This document shows positions 7,195-14,329 of a stretch of DNA of 19,467 nt, in pieces. The position numbers and the translations under genes are program-made. Under the pieces are notes generated by a model, which worked only from the letters and a program-made list of their open reading frames with translations, made no database searches and had not been told where the DNA came from. Numbering within the stretch: the first letter of the stretch is position 1; each line of letters opens with the position of its first letter. This DNA is from DATDPY01 sp964395765 (lineage in GTDB: Bacteria; Bacteroidota; Bacteroidia; Cytophagales; Cyclobacteriaceae): the NCBI GenBank assembly GCA_964395765.1, contig CAYNCU010000061.1:1-19467 (forward strand), given 5' to 3'.

Positions 7195-8514
7195 ATGAAA
7201 AAATTATACTTATTCTTAGCGGGATTATTATTGCTTTCATTGACGGTTTCGGCCCAGGAAGACTATAAACCCAGCCCTGATAATCTTAAGAACAGGGAAT
7301 GGTTCCGGGATGCGAAATTCGGAATGTTTATTCACTGGGGCGTTTACAGTGTGCTGGGTGGCGGAGGGGATGAAGGGATTGCAGAATGGATCATGGAAAA
7401 TAAAAGAATACCGGTCAAATCCTATGAAGTTCTGCCGCAGTTTTTCAATCCTGTAAAATTCGACCCCGTAAAATGGGTAGCCACTGCCAAGGCTGCCGGA
7501 ATGAAATATATTACGATCACCAGCAAACACCATGACGGCTTTGCCATGTTCGATTCCAAGGTGAGCGATTATAATATTGTAAAAAAGACACCCTATGGGA
7601 AAGATGTTTTGAAAATGTTGAAGGAGGAATGCGATAAACAAGGGATTAAACTGTTTTTTTATCATTCCCAGCTTGACTGGCACAACCCTGACTATTATCC
7701 CCGTGGACGTACTGGTCATTATACCGGAAGACCGGACCACGGCGACTGGAATAAATACCTCGACTATATGAATGCCCAGCTTACCGAACTGCTTACCAAT
7801 TATGGTTCCATCGGGGGTATCTGGTTTGACGGGATGTGGGATAAGCCCGACGCCGACTGGCAGCTCGGGAAAACCTATGCTTTAATCCATAAGTTACAAC
7901 CCGGAGCGCTTATCGGAAGCAATCACCACATGGCGCCTTTCCCGGGTGAAGATTTTCAGATGTTCGAACGCGATCTTCCCGGCCAGAATACCATGGGTTT
8001 TAACCAGACATCCTCCATTTCTCAATTACCACTGGAAATGTGCGAAACCATGAATAATTCCTGGGGATATAATTTCAGGGACGATCATTTTAAGTCGTCA
8101 AAACAACTGATCCAGACCATGATCAGGGCGGCAGGATACGGGGCTAATTTCCTCCTGAATAACGGCCCAATGCCGAATGGCGAAATGCAGCCCCAGGTTA
8201 TTGATACGCTTAAAAAGATCGGTCAATGGCTCGACAAATATGGCGATTCCTATTACGGTACCCGCAAAGGCCCTGTAGCTCCCCACGAGTGGGGCGCCAC
8301 CACCCGGAAAGGTAAAACCGTTTACGTTCATGTACTGGACCTGAGAGATGAAGTGCTTTTCCTGCCGGCATTGACCGATAAAATTTCTTCGGTCACCTTA
8401 TTTGATGACAAATCCGCCTTAAAATATTCACAGGATAAAAATGGTACTGAAATCAATTTGCCTTTTAACAAGAGGGATGATATCGATACCATCATTGTGG
8501 TGGCTTTAAAGTGA
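7195..8514 (+). CDS. Secreted alpha-L-fucosidase, glycoside hydrolase family 29
   Basis: A 439-residue retaining exo-fucosidase-type enzyme. A Sec signal peptide (MKKLYLFLAGLLLLSLTVSA, cut before Gln21) directs it to the periplasm. The GH29 barrel signatures are in order: WFRDAKFGMFIHWGVYS (36-52, His47-Trp48), TSKHHDGFAMF (109-119, His112-His113) and GGIWFDGMW (207-215), where Asp212 is the expected nucleophile. The acid/base varies within GH29; Glu258 in MFERDLP is a candidate. A short beta-sandwich tail follows, as in the family. ATG 7195 is chosen because the longer in-frame start at 7156 would place extra residues before the signal peptide. Its stop overlaps the proB start (TGATG). It would release fucose, or a related 6-deoxy or galacto-type sugar, from glycans handled by the preceding gene products. 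Confidence 0.92.
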   Translation: MKKLYLFLAGLLLLSLTVSAQEDYKPSPDNLKNREWFRDAKFGMFIHWGVYSVLGGGGDEGIAEWIMENKRIPVKSYEVLPQFFNPVKFDPVKWVATAKAAGMKYITITSKHHDGFAMFDSKVSDYNIVKKTPYGKDVLKMLKEECDKQGIKLFFYHSQLDWHNPDYYPRGRTGHYTGRPDHGDWNKYLDYMNAQLTELLTNYGSIGGIWFDGMWDKPDADWQLGKTYALIHKLQPGALIGSNHHMAPFPGEDFQMFERDLPGQNTMGFNQTSSISQLPLEMCETMNNSWGYNFRDDHFKSSKQLIQTMIRAAGYGANFLLNNGPMPNGEMQPQVIDTLKKIGQWLDKYGDSYYGTRKGPVAPHEWGATTRKGKTVYVHVLDLRDEVLFLPALTDKISSVTLFDDKSALKYSQDKNGTEINLPFNKRDDIDTIIVVALK

Positions 8515-9593
8515 TGGTCAAAACCGGCTCATTTAAAAGAATAGCAATCAAGATTGGGACACAAGTTCTCACCCGCGAAAACGGTCTGCTGGATAAATCA
8601 CGGATGGATGAAATTACCCGGCAGATATCGGGCGTAAGGAAATCAGGCACGGAAGTAATATTGATCTCTTCGGGTGCCGTGGCGGCGGGGAAATCCGTTT
8701 ATGTGCCTGAACAAAAGATTGATACTGTAAGTTTGCGCCAACTTTGGGCCTCCCTGGGACAGGTAAAACTGATACAGCATTATTCCTCTTTTTTCGAAAA
8801 ATACAATACACTCTGTTCGCAGGTGCTGGTCACCAGGGAAGATTTCCGCAGCAGGGGGCACTACCTGAATATGAAAAACTGTTTTACGGTTTTACTCAAC
8901 CAGGGAATCATACCGGTAGTGAATGAAAATGATGTGGTTTCGGTGACTGAATTGATGTTCACCGATAATGATGAACTGGCAGCCCTGGTGGCTACCATGA
9001 TGAATGTAGATTGCCTGGTTATGCTCACCTCTGTGGATGGCATCATGAAAAGCCTTGATGAAAGGCAACAAGTACTGATGGAAACCATTAAACCCGGTGA
9101 TAAGAGTTTTGAGAAATTTGTATTATCGGGTAAGTCCCTATTCGGCAAAGGTGGAATGCTGACCAAAGCCATGATGGCACATAAAGTTGCTGAAGCAGGC
9201 ATTGAAGTCAGGATTGCCAATGGATTTAAAAACAATATAATCCCGGATGTGTTGAATAATGCAGCCTCCTTTACCCGGTTTGTGCCGGCATCGGGGAAAA
9301 CCAGTATTAAAAAGTGGCTACAGCATTCATTCGGCTTCGAAAAAGGAGCGGTAATTATCAATGAAGGGGCTGTGAAAGCGCTGCGGACCTTGAAGGCGGC
9401 AAGTCTCCTGCCTGTGGGGATTACCTCCGTTGAGGGTGAATTTAAAAAGGGCGACCTGATTACGATATATGACGAAAACAGGAAGCAGATTGGCCTGGGA
9501 ATCGCTCAATATAATGATGAACTGGCAAGCCAGAAGATCGGAAGGCAAAGAGAAAAGCCTTTAATCCATTACGATTACTTATTCCTGGTATGA
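8514..9593 (+). CDS. proB: Glutamate 5-kinase with PUA domain
   Basis: A 359-residue cytoplasmic enzyme catalysing the first step of proline biosynthesis, ATP-dependent phosphorylation of glutamate to gamma-glutamyl phosphate. An amino-acid kinase domain covers about residues 8-255, with KIGTQVLT (13-20), ISSGAVAAGK (51-60), PVVNENDVVS (135-144) and FGKGGMLTK (210-218). A C-terminal PUA domain (about 275-350) carries the typical GAVKAL, LLPVGI and GEFKKGDLI pattern. The length is normal for the two-domain form. ATG 8514 shares its A with the last base of the fucosidase stop; GTG 8511 is the alternative. The stop overlaps the proA start by 4 nt, so the two genes are translationally coupled. 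Confidence 0.96.
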   Translation: MVKTGSFKRIAIKIGTQVLTRENGLLDKSRMDEITRQISGVRKSGTEVILISSGAVAAGKSVYVPEQKIDTVSLRQLWASLGQVKLIQHYSSFFEKYNTLCSQVLVTREDFRSRGHYLNMKNCFTVLLNQGIIPVVNENDVVSVTELMFTDNDELAALVATMMNVDCLVMLTSVDGIMKSLDERQQVLMETIKPGDKSFEKFVLSGKSLFGKGGMLTKAMMAHKVAEAGIEVRIANGFKNNIIPDVLNNAASFTRFVPASGKTSIKKWLQHSFGFEKGAVIINEGAVKALRTLKAASLLPVGITSVEGEFKKGDLITIYDENRKQIGLGIAQYNDELASQKIGRQREKPLIHYDYLFLV

Positions 9594-10840
9594 AATACAA
9601 TGAATACTTCGAAACTGCCTTGAAGGCTACACGGGAGATCATACACATCAACGATGAACAGGTGGCTGAACTTTTAGTTGATCTAGCGGATACTTTGCTG
9701 GAGGATAACAAGGAGATCCTCTCTGAGAATAAAAAAGATCTCGACCGGATGGATAGTTCCGATCCCAAATACGACAGGCTGGAATTATCCCCGGAAAGGA
9801 TCAGGGGAATCGCTGCCGACCTTAAAAATGTTGCTTCCCTGGAAAGCCCTGTCGGGAAGATCATGGAAGAACGAGACCTGAAAAACGGTCTTCATCTGAA
9901 AAAGGTCAGGGTTGCCCTGGGTGTTGTGGGGATCATTTACGAGGCCAGGCCGAATGTTACCTTTGATGTCTTCGCTTTATGTTTGAAATCGGGAAACGTT
10001 TGCTTGCTGAAAGGCGGAAGCGATGCTGATTTTTCGAACCGGGCGATCGTTAAAATGATTCATACGATACTGGATCAACATCATATGCCCCGCGAATTTG
10101 TTCAACTACTTCCCGCTTCTCATGAGGCAACCACAGAATTACTGAATGCATCGGGTTATGTGGATGTGATCATTCCCAGGGGAGGGCAGAACCTGATCGA
10201 TTATGTACGAGAGAATGCGCGGATTCCTGTCATTGAGACGGGGGCCGGCATCGTGCATACCTATATTGATGAAACGGCCGACACAAAAAAAGGCAGGGAA
10301 ATCATAACCAATGCTAAACTTCGCCGGGTAAGCGTGTGCAACGCGCTCGATTGCCTGATCATTCATAAGGACCGTTTAAAAGATCTCCCGGATATAACGG
10401 AAGATCTTGCAGCGCAATCCGTAGAAATTTTTGCCGATCAAGCTTCTTATGATATCCTGAAAAAAAAATATCCTGCTGAGTTTTTAAAACCTGCTGAAAC
10501 CAAACATTTCGGAACCGAATTTCTTTCAAAGAAAATGGCTGTCAAAACCGTGAAATCTTTGGATGAAGCCCTGGACCATATTGCCAAGTACAGCTCCAAA
10601 CACAGCGAGGCGATCATCTCCGAAAGTAAAAATAATGTTGACCGCTTTCTGAAAGAAGTAGATGCTGCCGCAGTATATGCCAATACCTCGACTGCCTTCA
10701 CCGACGGGGCACAGTTTGAAATGGGGGCGGAGATCGGGATCAGCACTCAGAAATTGCATGCCCGTGGTCCTATGGCGCTGAATGAGCTTACCAGTTATAA
10801 GTGGGTGATACGGGGTGACGGGCAGGTTAGAAGCCTTTAA
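9590..10840 (+). CDS. proA: Gamma-glutamyl phosphate reductase
   Basis: A 416-residue cytoplasmic NADPH-dependent enzyme of the aldehyde dehydrogenase superfamily. It reduces gamma-glutamyl phosphate to glutamate semialdehyde, the second step of proline synthesis. Family signatures are IYEARPNVTFDV (116-127), LLKGGSDADFSN (139-150), IIPRGGQNLID (194-204) and RRVSVCNALDCLIIH (245-259) with the catalytic Cys250. The length is that of the stand-alone bacterial form. The start ATG overlaps the proB stop (ATGA), which together with the pathway pairing makes a proBA operon certain in practice. proC is not in the window. A short tandem array begins 2 nt after the stop. Confidence 0.97.
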   Translation: MKYNEYFETALKATREIIHINDEQVAELLVDLADTLLEDNKEILSENKKDLDRMDSSDPKYDRLELSPERIRGIAADLKNVASLESPVGKIMEERDLKNGLHLKKVRVALGVVGIIYEARPNVTFDVFALCLKSGNVCLLKGGSDADFSNRAIVKMIHTILDQHHMPREFVQLLPASHEATTELLNASGYVDVIIPRGGQNLIDYVRENARIPVIETGAGIVHTYIDETADTKKGREIITNAKLRRVSVCNALDCLIIHKDRLKDLPDITEDLAAQSVEIFADQASYDILKKKYPAEFLKPAETKHFGTEFLSKKMAVKTVKSLDEALDHIAKYSSKHSEAIISESKNNVDRFLKEVDAAAVYANTSTAFTDGAQFEMGAEIGISTQKLHARGPMALNELTSYKWVIRGDGQVRSL

Positions 10841-11143
10841 TAAGTTAAAAGTGAACAGTAAACAGTGAACAGTTTGTGCTTCAAAGGTTTTGGCGCATGA
10901 TTTGATTGAATCGTGTACCCGAGCCCGCCCCACAACCCGCAAAAAATAAAAATATAGGGCTCCAGGATTATTGCTCCTATTCGGTGATCTTCAAAAAGAC
11001 CGGCGGCCTGCGACAGCGACACGTAACTTTTATTAAAAATTAAATCAAGCCGGGGGAAAATCAAGCTCAGCATTAAAAAATCAGACAATCTGACCTCTTT
11101 TAATCGATAATGGTACACTTTTGCGAATTAAAATAGCATTGAT
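10841..11143. other. 303-bp gap between proA and the outer-membrane barrel gene
   Basis: No convincing gene. It contains the 7-nt array at its left end and otherwise mixed-composition DNA. TGGTACACTTTTGCG (11111-11125), about 20-30 nt before the barrel gene, resembles a Bacteroidota -7 region but with wrong internal spacing. The 93-codon minus-strand reading frame across the gap has no family resemblance, and its end is a translation of the repeat array. Confidence 0.5.
10843..10873. repeat. Degenerate tandem array, four and a half 7-nt units
   Basis: AGTTAAA, AGTGAAC, AGTAAAC, AGTGAAC and a partial AGT run in strict 7-nt phase. The array starts 2 nt after the proA stop codon. The unit AGTGAAC is one base shorter than the AGYGAACC unit of the array at 12369-12432, suggesting related sequence families or a common origin. 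Confidence 0.75.
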
Positions 11144-12367
11144 TTGGTAAAGGGTGCGGTACAAAGAATCCTGTGCGGATTGGTCTTCCTGATTATTTTT
11201 AATATTCATTCTTCCTCAGCGCAATCCGGGAAAATAGATAAACGTGACAGCCTGCCCGTTAAACAAATCGATATGGTGGACGTCATTAATAAACTTTTTA
11301 GATTTCATGCCCGTAATGACAGCATAAAACAAAAGGGAAAGGGTCCCTTTATTTCTTTTGCACCAGTGGTAGGGTATTCACTCGTTTCGGGGCTTACCGG
11401 GGCTTTTGTATGTACGACTTCCTTTTATACCGACAGCACCAGAAATAAGTTATCCAATATCCTCCTGAATGGAAATTATTCTCAATATCACCAATACTGG
11501 TTTAACCTGAATTCATATATCTTTTTTGCTAAAAATAAATTCCATTTATTCGGCGATACGAGGTATTATAAATTTCCTACCCAAACCTATGGTCTGGGTG
11601 CTGAAAGCACATTTTCCGACAAGCTTCCCATCGATTTTTCCTATTTGCGATGCTACCAGATATTGTTCCGGGAATTAAAAGAGAACATCTTCGCCGGTAT
11701 CGGTTATGATCTCGATTATCACTGGAATATAACAACCGCGGCCAGCCCGATTAAAACCCTCAATGAATTCGAGGAATTTCAGTCCGGGGATAAATCGGTT
11801 TCTTCAGGGATCTCCCTGAATTTAAAATACGATAACAGGAATAATTCCCTGAACGCCCAGCAGGGCACCTTTATTAATCTGCAATACAGATCGAACCTTA
11901 CGGCTTTGGGCAGTACGGAAAATTCACAATTATTACAGTTTGAAATCAGGCATTATTTGAAGTTGCCTGCCCATTCGAGAAATGTACTGGGCTTTTGGAA
12001 TTATAACAATATCATTCTCCACGGAAACCTGCCGTACCTCGACCTGCCCAGTATTGGCTGGGATGATTATTCCAACACGGGACGCGGCTATATTCCCGGG
12101 AGGTACACAGGCCGGAATTTAATCTACTTTGAATCGGAATACCGCTTTGTGATTACCCGGAACGGTTTGCTGGGAGGCGTGGTTTTCGCTAACCTGGAAT
12201 CGATATCCGATAAATTATCCGACGCTCCTAATTCCCGGATACCCGGGGGGGGCTTCGGCCTGCGTTTAAAACTGAATAAATTCTCCAATACCAACCTGGC
12301 TATCGATTACGGTTTTGGCATCGAAGGATCAAGAGGGTTCTTTTTTAATCTGGGCGAAGTTTTCTAG
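11144..12367 (+). CDS. BamA/TamA-family outer-membrane beta-barrel protein
   Basis: A 407-residue outer-membrane protein. The signal peptide spans residues 1-26 with cleavage after SSSA. There is no POTRA domain, only a short linker before the barrel. Alternating hydrophobic strands continue to a C-terminal Phe (GEVF), the usual barrel end. The surface-antigen (D15) family is shown by LKYDNRNNSLNAQQGTF (227-243) and by RGY (314-316) in the loop-6 position, followed by GRNLIYFESEYRF. The start is TTG 11144: an in-frame stop lies at 11129-11131, no ATG precedes the signal peptide, and the only earlier option is ATT. Short POTRA-less members are common in Bacteroidota; their cargo or role is largely unknown. 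The gene is single and convergent with the broken DMT-family gene. Confidence 0.85.
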   Translation: MVKGAVQRILCGLVFLIIFNIHSSSAQSGKIDKRDSLPVKQIDMVDVINKLFRFHARNDSIKQKGKGPFISFAPVVGYSLVSGLTGAFVCTTSFYTDSTRNKLSNILLNGNYSQYHQYWFNLNSYIFFAKNKFHLFGDTRYYKFPTQTYGLGAESTFSDKLPIDFSYLRCYQILFRELKENIFAGIGYDLDYHWNITTAASPIKTLNEFEEFQSGDKSVSSGISLNLKYDNRNNSLNAQQGTFINLQYRSNLTALGSTENSQLLQFEIRHYLKLPAHSRNVLGFWNYNNIILHGNLPYLDLPSIGWDDYSNTGRGYIPGRYTGRNLIYFESEYRFVITRNGLLGGVVFANLESISDKLSDAPNSRIPGGGFGLRLKLNKFSNTNLAIDYGFGIEGSRGFFFNLGEVF

Positions 12368-12798
12368 TAATAAACCAGTATACCGGCGAATCTGTCTGCC
12401 AGTAAACCACCGAACCAGCGAACCAGTGAATTTCTTAAAAATAAAATAGACAGCCAGCACCAGGAAAACGAAACCGATCAGGTAATTCACTTTGAAGGGA
12501 TGTGCATGAAAAACAATAATGGAAAATATGACAAATACGGTCAACGTAATAACTTCCTGGACGACCTTTAGTTGTACTCGGCTGAAAGGTCCGCCGAATT
12601 CCTGAAACCCGATCCGGTTGGCCGGCACCTGGAAACAGTATTCGAAGAAGGCGATACCCCAGCTAATTACGATGATTGCAAATAGTCCGGCTTTATGAAA
12701 GGCTGTAATCTGGCTGAATATAAGGTGGGGCCGTACCAGGCAAAGGTCATAAATGAATTCGATAAAAAAAGCAGGATAATTGTATATATGCCTTTCAT
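12329..12798 (-). pseudogene. DMT-family (DUF486) membrane protein, frameshifted and read through at its 3' end
   Basis: From ATG 12798-12796 the frame gives MKGIYTIILLFLSNSF then MTFAWYG, the standard N-terminus of the small four-helix DUF486/DMT-family inner-membrane protein. It then leaves frame and stops at 12667. The family sequence resumes in another frame as HLIFSQITAFHKAGLF, followed by SWGIAFFEYCFQVPANRIGF, the QLKVVQEVITL helix and a last helix ending VYFIFKK (near 12434). The break coincides with four C in the coding strand (plus-strand G 12727-12730): two extra bases, or one missing. After FIFKK, where relatives end, reading continues about 31 codons through the tandem array and into the 3' end of the convergent barrel gene. 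A sequencing error could explain the frameshift but not the missing stop. The normal function of the family is unknown. Confidence 0.8.
12369..12432. repeat. Degenerate tandem array, eight 8-nt units
   Basis: Eight 8-mers in perfect phase: AATAAACC, AGTATACC, GGCGAATC, TGTCTGCC, AGTAAACC, ACCGAACC, AGCGAACC and AGTGAATT (consensus about AGYRAACC). The array begins just after the barrel gene stop and ends at the position where the convergent DMT-family gene should have its own stop. It is the longest of the four arrays. Confidence 0.8.
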
Positions 12799-13048
12799 AG
12801 ATGTTTAATTAAATTCATCAATCCATTCGGCAAGCATGATAAATTCAAATCGGTCAACCCCTAAAAATAAAATTCCGGAAATCTACACGATCCTTATGTT
12901 GAGATATTTCAAAGCGAGGTAAATTTTTAAAACGGCCCGGATGTCTTTTTTTAATAGTAATTTTTACGTAATAAAATTTCTTTACTTATTTTCTAATGAA
13001 TAAATTACAGCCGGCAAATTCAGACGGGGCAGGTTAAAAATGTGATCT

Positions 13049-13387
13049 ATGGGTAAAAACTTACGTAACACCTTTCAATGCCTCTATTTCAATTTTCCGC
13101 TGGAAGCATTATTCTGGTCAGGAGCCATGATTGCCCTTGCCCTCTATGATCCTTCTACCGGCAGTCACATGAGTTTCTGTCCGTTCAGTCATCTTGGATT
13201 CAAATATTGCCCCGGATGTGGTATCGGAAGATCCATTTCATTTCTTTTACATGGCGCTGTTAAAAATTCATTCGCCATGCATCCCCTCGGAATTCCTGCC
13301 GTATTGATTATTATGTGGAGAATAATTACCTTGTCAATTGACTTTTTAAACAACATCAAAACCCACAACCTATGGCAAACGTATTAA
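13049..13387 (+). CDS. DUF2752 domain membrane protein
   Basis: A 112-residue small inner-membrane protein with two or three hydrophobic helices (about 18-33, 60-72 and 80-100). It carries the diagnostic cysteine motif CPGCGIGRS at 54-62, preceded by FCPF (43-46), so four cysteines or near neighbours could bind a metal or stay reduced. DUF2752 has no established function. The gene overlaps the next one, a TM2-domain gene, by 16 nt in a different frame, a pairing seen in other Bacteroidota. The start ATG 13049 is preceded by an A-rich leader. The family is recognisable, the role unknown. Confidence 0.85.
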   Translation: MGKNLRNTFQCLYFNFPLEALFWSGAMIALALYDPSTGSHMSFCPFSHLGFKYCPGCGIGRSISFLLHGAVKNSFAMHPLGIPAVLIIMWRIITLSIDFLNNIKTHNLWQTY

Positions 13388-13722
13388 AAATTTTACCGGA
13401 ACTACAGGGTCAGGAAATGGCCTATGCGCAACAAATGGTTAAGGATATGCCTGACGATCAGGCCCTATTATTTGCCAATATTTACCGAGCCAGGAGGAGG
13501 GACCCCAACCTGATCCTGATCACCTGCCTGCTCGGTTTTTTCGGCATCTCCGGAGTTCATCGTCTTTTACTGAACCATATCGGCATGGGAATCTTGTACC
13601 TTTTTACCGCGGGGTTATGCCTGATCGGTACGATTGTCGACCTGGTAAATTACCAGAAGCTTGCTTTCGATTATAACCGGAAAATTGCCGATGAAGTGGC
13701 TATGATGGCGAAAGGCAGCTGA
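13372..13722 (+). CDS. TM2 domain-containing membrane protein
   Basis: A 116-residue protein with a soluble N-terminal stretch (about 1-45, basic RARRRDP just before the membrane) and a TM2 domain of two helices joined by a tight turn: ILITCLLGFFGISGVHRLLL, then GMGILYLFTAGLCLIGTIVDLV. The His63-Arg64 after the first helix and the Asp90 in the second are the family's conserved positions. A 25-residue charged tail follows. The start lies inside the end of the DUF2752 gene and the stop shares one base with the DinB-family gene (TGATG), so all three are probably translated from one transcript. No specific biochemical role is known for bacterial TM2 proteins. Confidence 0.88.
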   Translation: MANVLKILPELQGQEMAYAQQMVKDMPDDQALLFANIYRARRRDPNLILITCLLGFFGISGVHRLLLNHIGMGILYLFTAGLCLIGTIVDLVNYQKLAFDYNRKIADEVAMMAKGS

Positions 13723-14228
13723 TGAATAAGGATTTTCCCGTACCGGAATTTTTTAAAGGCTATTTAAGCTTCGTCGAGGAGGAAGAGGTTTATAAACTCC
13801 TCGTAAAAGATTTGCCGGTGGACCTTGATTTTTTTCACAACATCCCGGAAGACAAACTCGATTACCGGTATGCTGAAGGAAAATGGAGCGTAAAGGAAGT
13901 TTTGCAGCATATTACAGATACCGAAAGAATAATGGCATACCGGGCGCTCAGGTTTGCCAGGGCGGATCATACTCCCTTGCCCGGTTTTGAACAGGATGAT
14001 TATGTCAGGGCTTTGAAAATTGATGATTTGGGCAAGGAGGAAATTATAGACGAATGGGAGTCGGTAAGGAAAGCTTCTATTATTTTATTCAGAAATTTTC
14101 ACCCCAGCCTGATGGCTTATGAAGGAACGGCCAGCGACAAAAGATTAAATGTTGAACTATTGGGCAGAATAATTATCGGCCATACCCGTCATCATTTGCA
14201 TATTCTGAATGAAAAATACCTGAAGTAA
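13722..14228 (+). CDS. DinB-superfamily putative metal-dependent protein
   Basis: A 168-residue cytoplasmic protein predicted to form the DinB/YfiT four-helix bundle. The likely metal ligands are His63 in WSVKEVLQHITDTER and the His154-x3-His158 pair in GHTRHHLHIL near the C-terminus, the usual three-His pattern. Members act as thiol-dependent transferases or hydrolases, or have unknown functions; despite the name most are not linked to DNA damage. The length is standard. Its ATG overlaps the TM2 gene stop by one base, giving tight coupling to two membrane-protein genes. The substrate is unknown. Confidence 0.85.
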   Translation: MNKDFPVPEFFKGYLSFVEEEEVYKLLVKDLPVDLDFFHNIPEDKLDYRYAEGKWSVKEVLQHITDTERIMAYRALRFARADHTPLPGFEQDDYVRALKIDDLGKEEIIDEWESVRKASIILFRNFHPSLMAYEGTASDKRLNVELLGRIIIGHTRHHLHILNEKYLK

Positions 14229-14329
14229 GACTTTCCTCCCGTATTTATAATTATTTTTAATTTTTAGTGAGGAAATGAATATTAAATTATTGAATACATA
14301 TCTGTTATTTCTATTCCCTTTACACGCCT

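Noticed and set aside
10837..11118. A 93-codon minus-strand reading frame between proA and the barrel gene
   Set aside because: No recognisable motif or family pattern, low-complexity composition, and its last codons are a translation of the 7-nt repeat array. Treated as non-coding.
12369..12432. Possible CRISPR array
   Set aside because: Units are only 8 nt and adjoin each other directly; there are no spacers of constant length and no cas genes.
12805..12870. Minus-strand 24-codon frame ending in MLAEWIDEFN just upstream of the broken DMT-family gene
   Set aside because: Bounded by a stop upstream, no start codon except an internal ATG near its end, and no recognisable family; not enough to call a gene remnant.
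14237..14278. Seven-base inverted repeat (TTTCCTC / GAGGAAA) between the DinB-family and GH2 genes
   Set aside because: Short arms with a spacer of about 30 nt in AT-rich DNA; not convincing as a terminator or operator.
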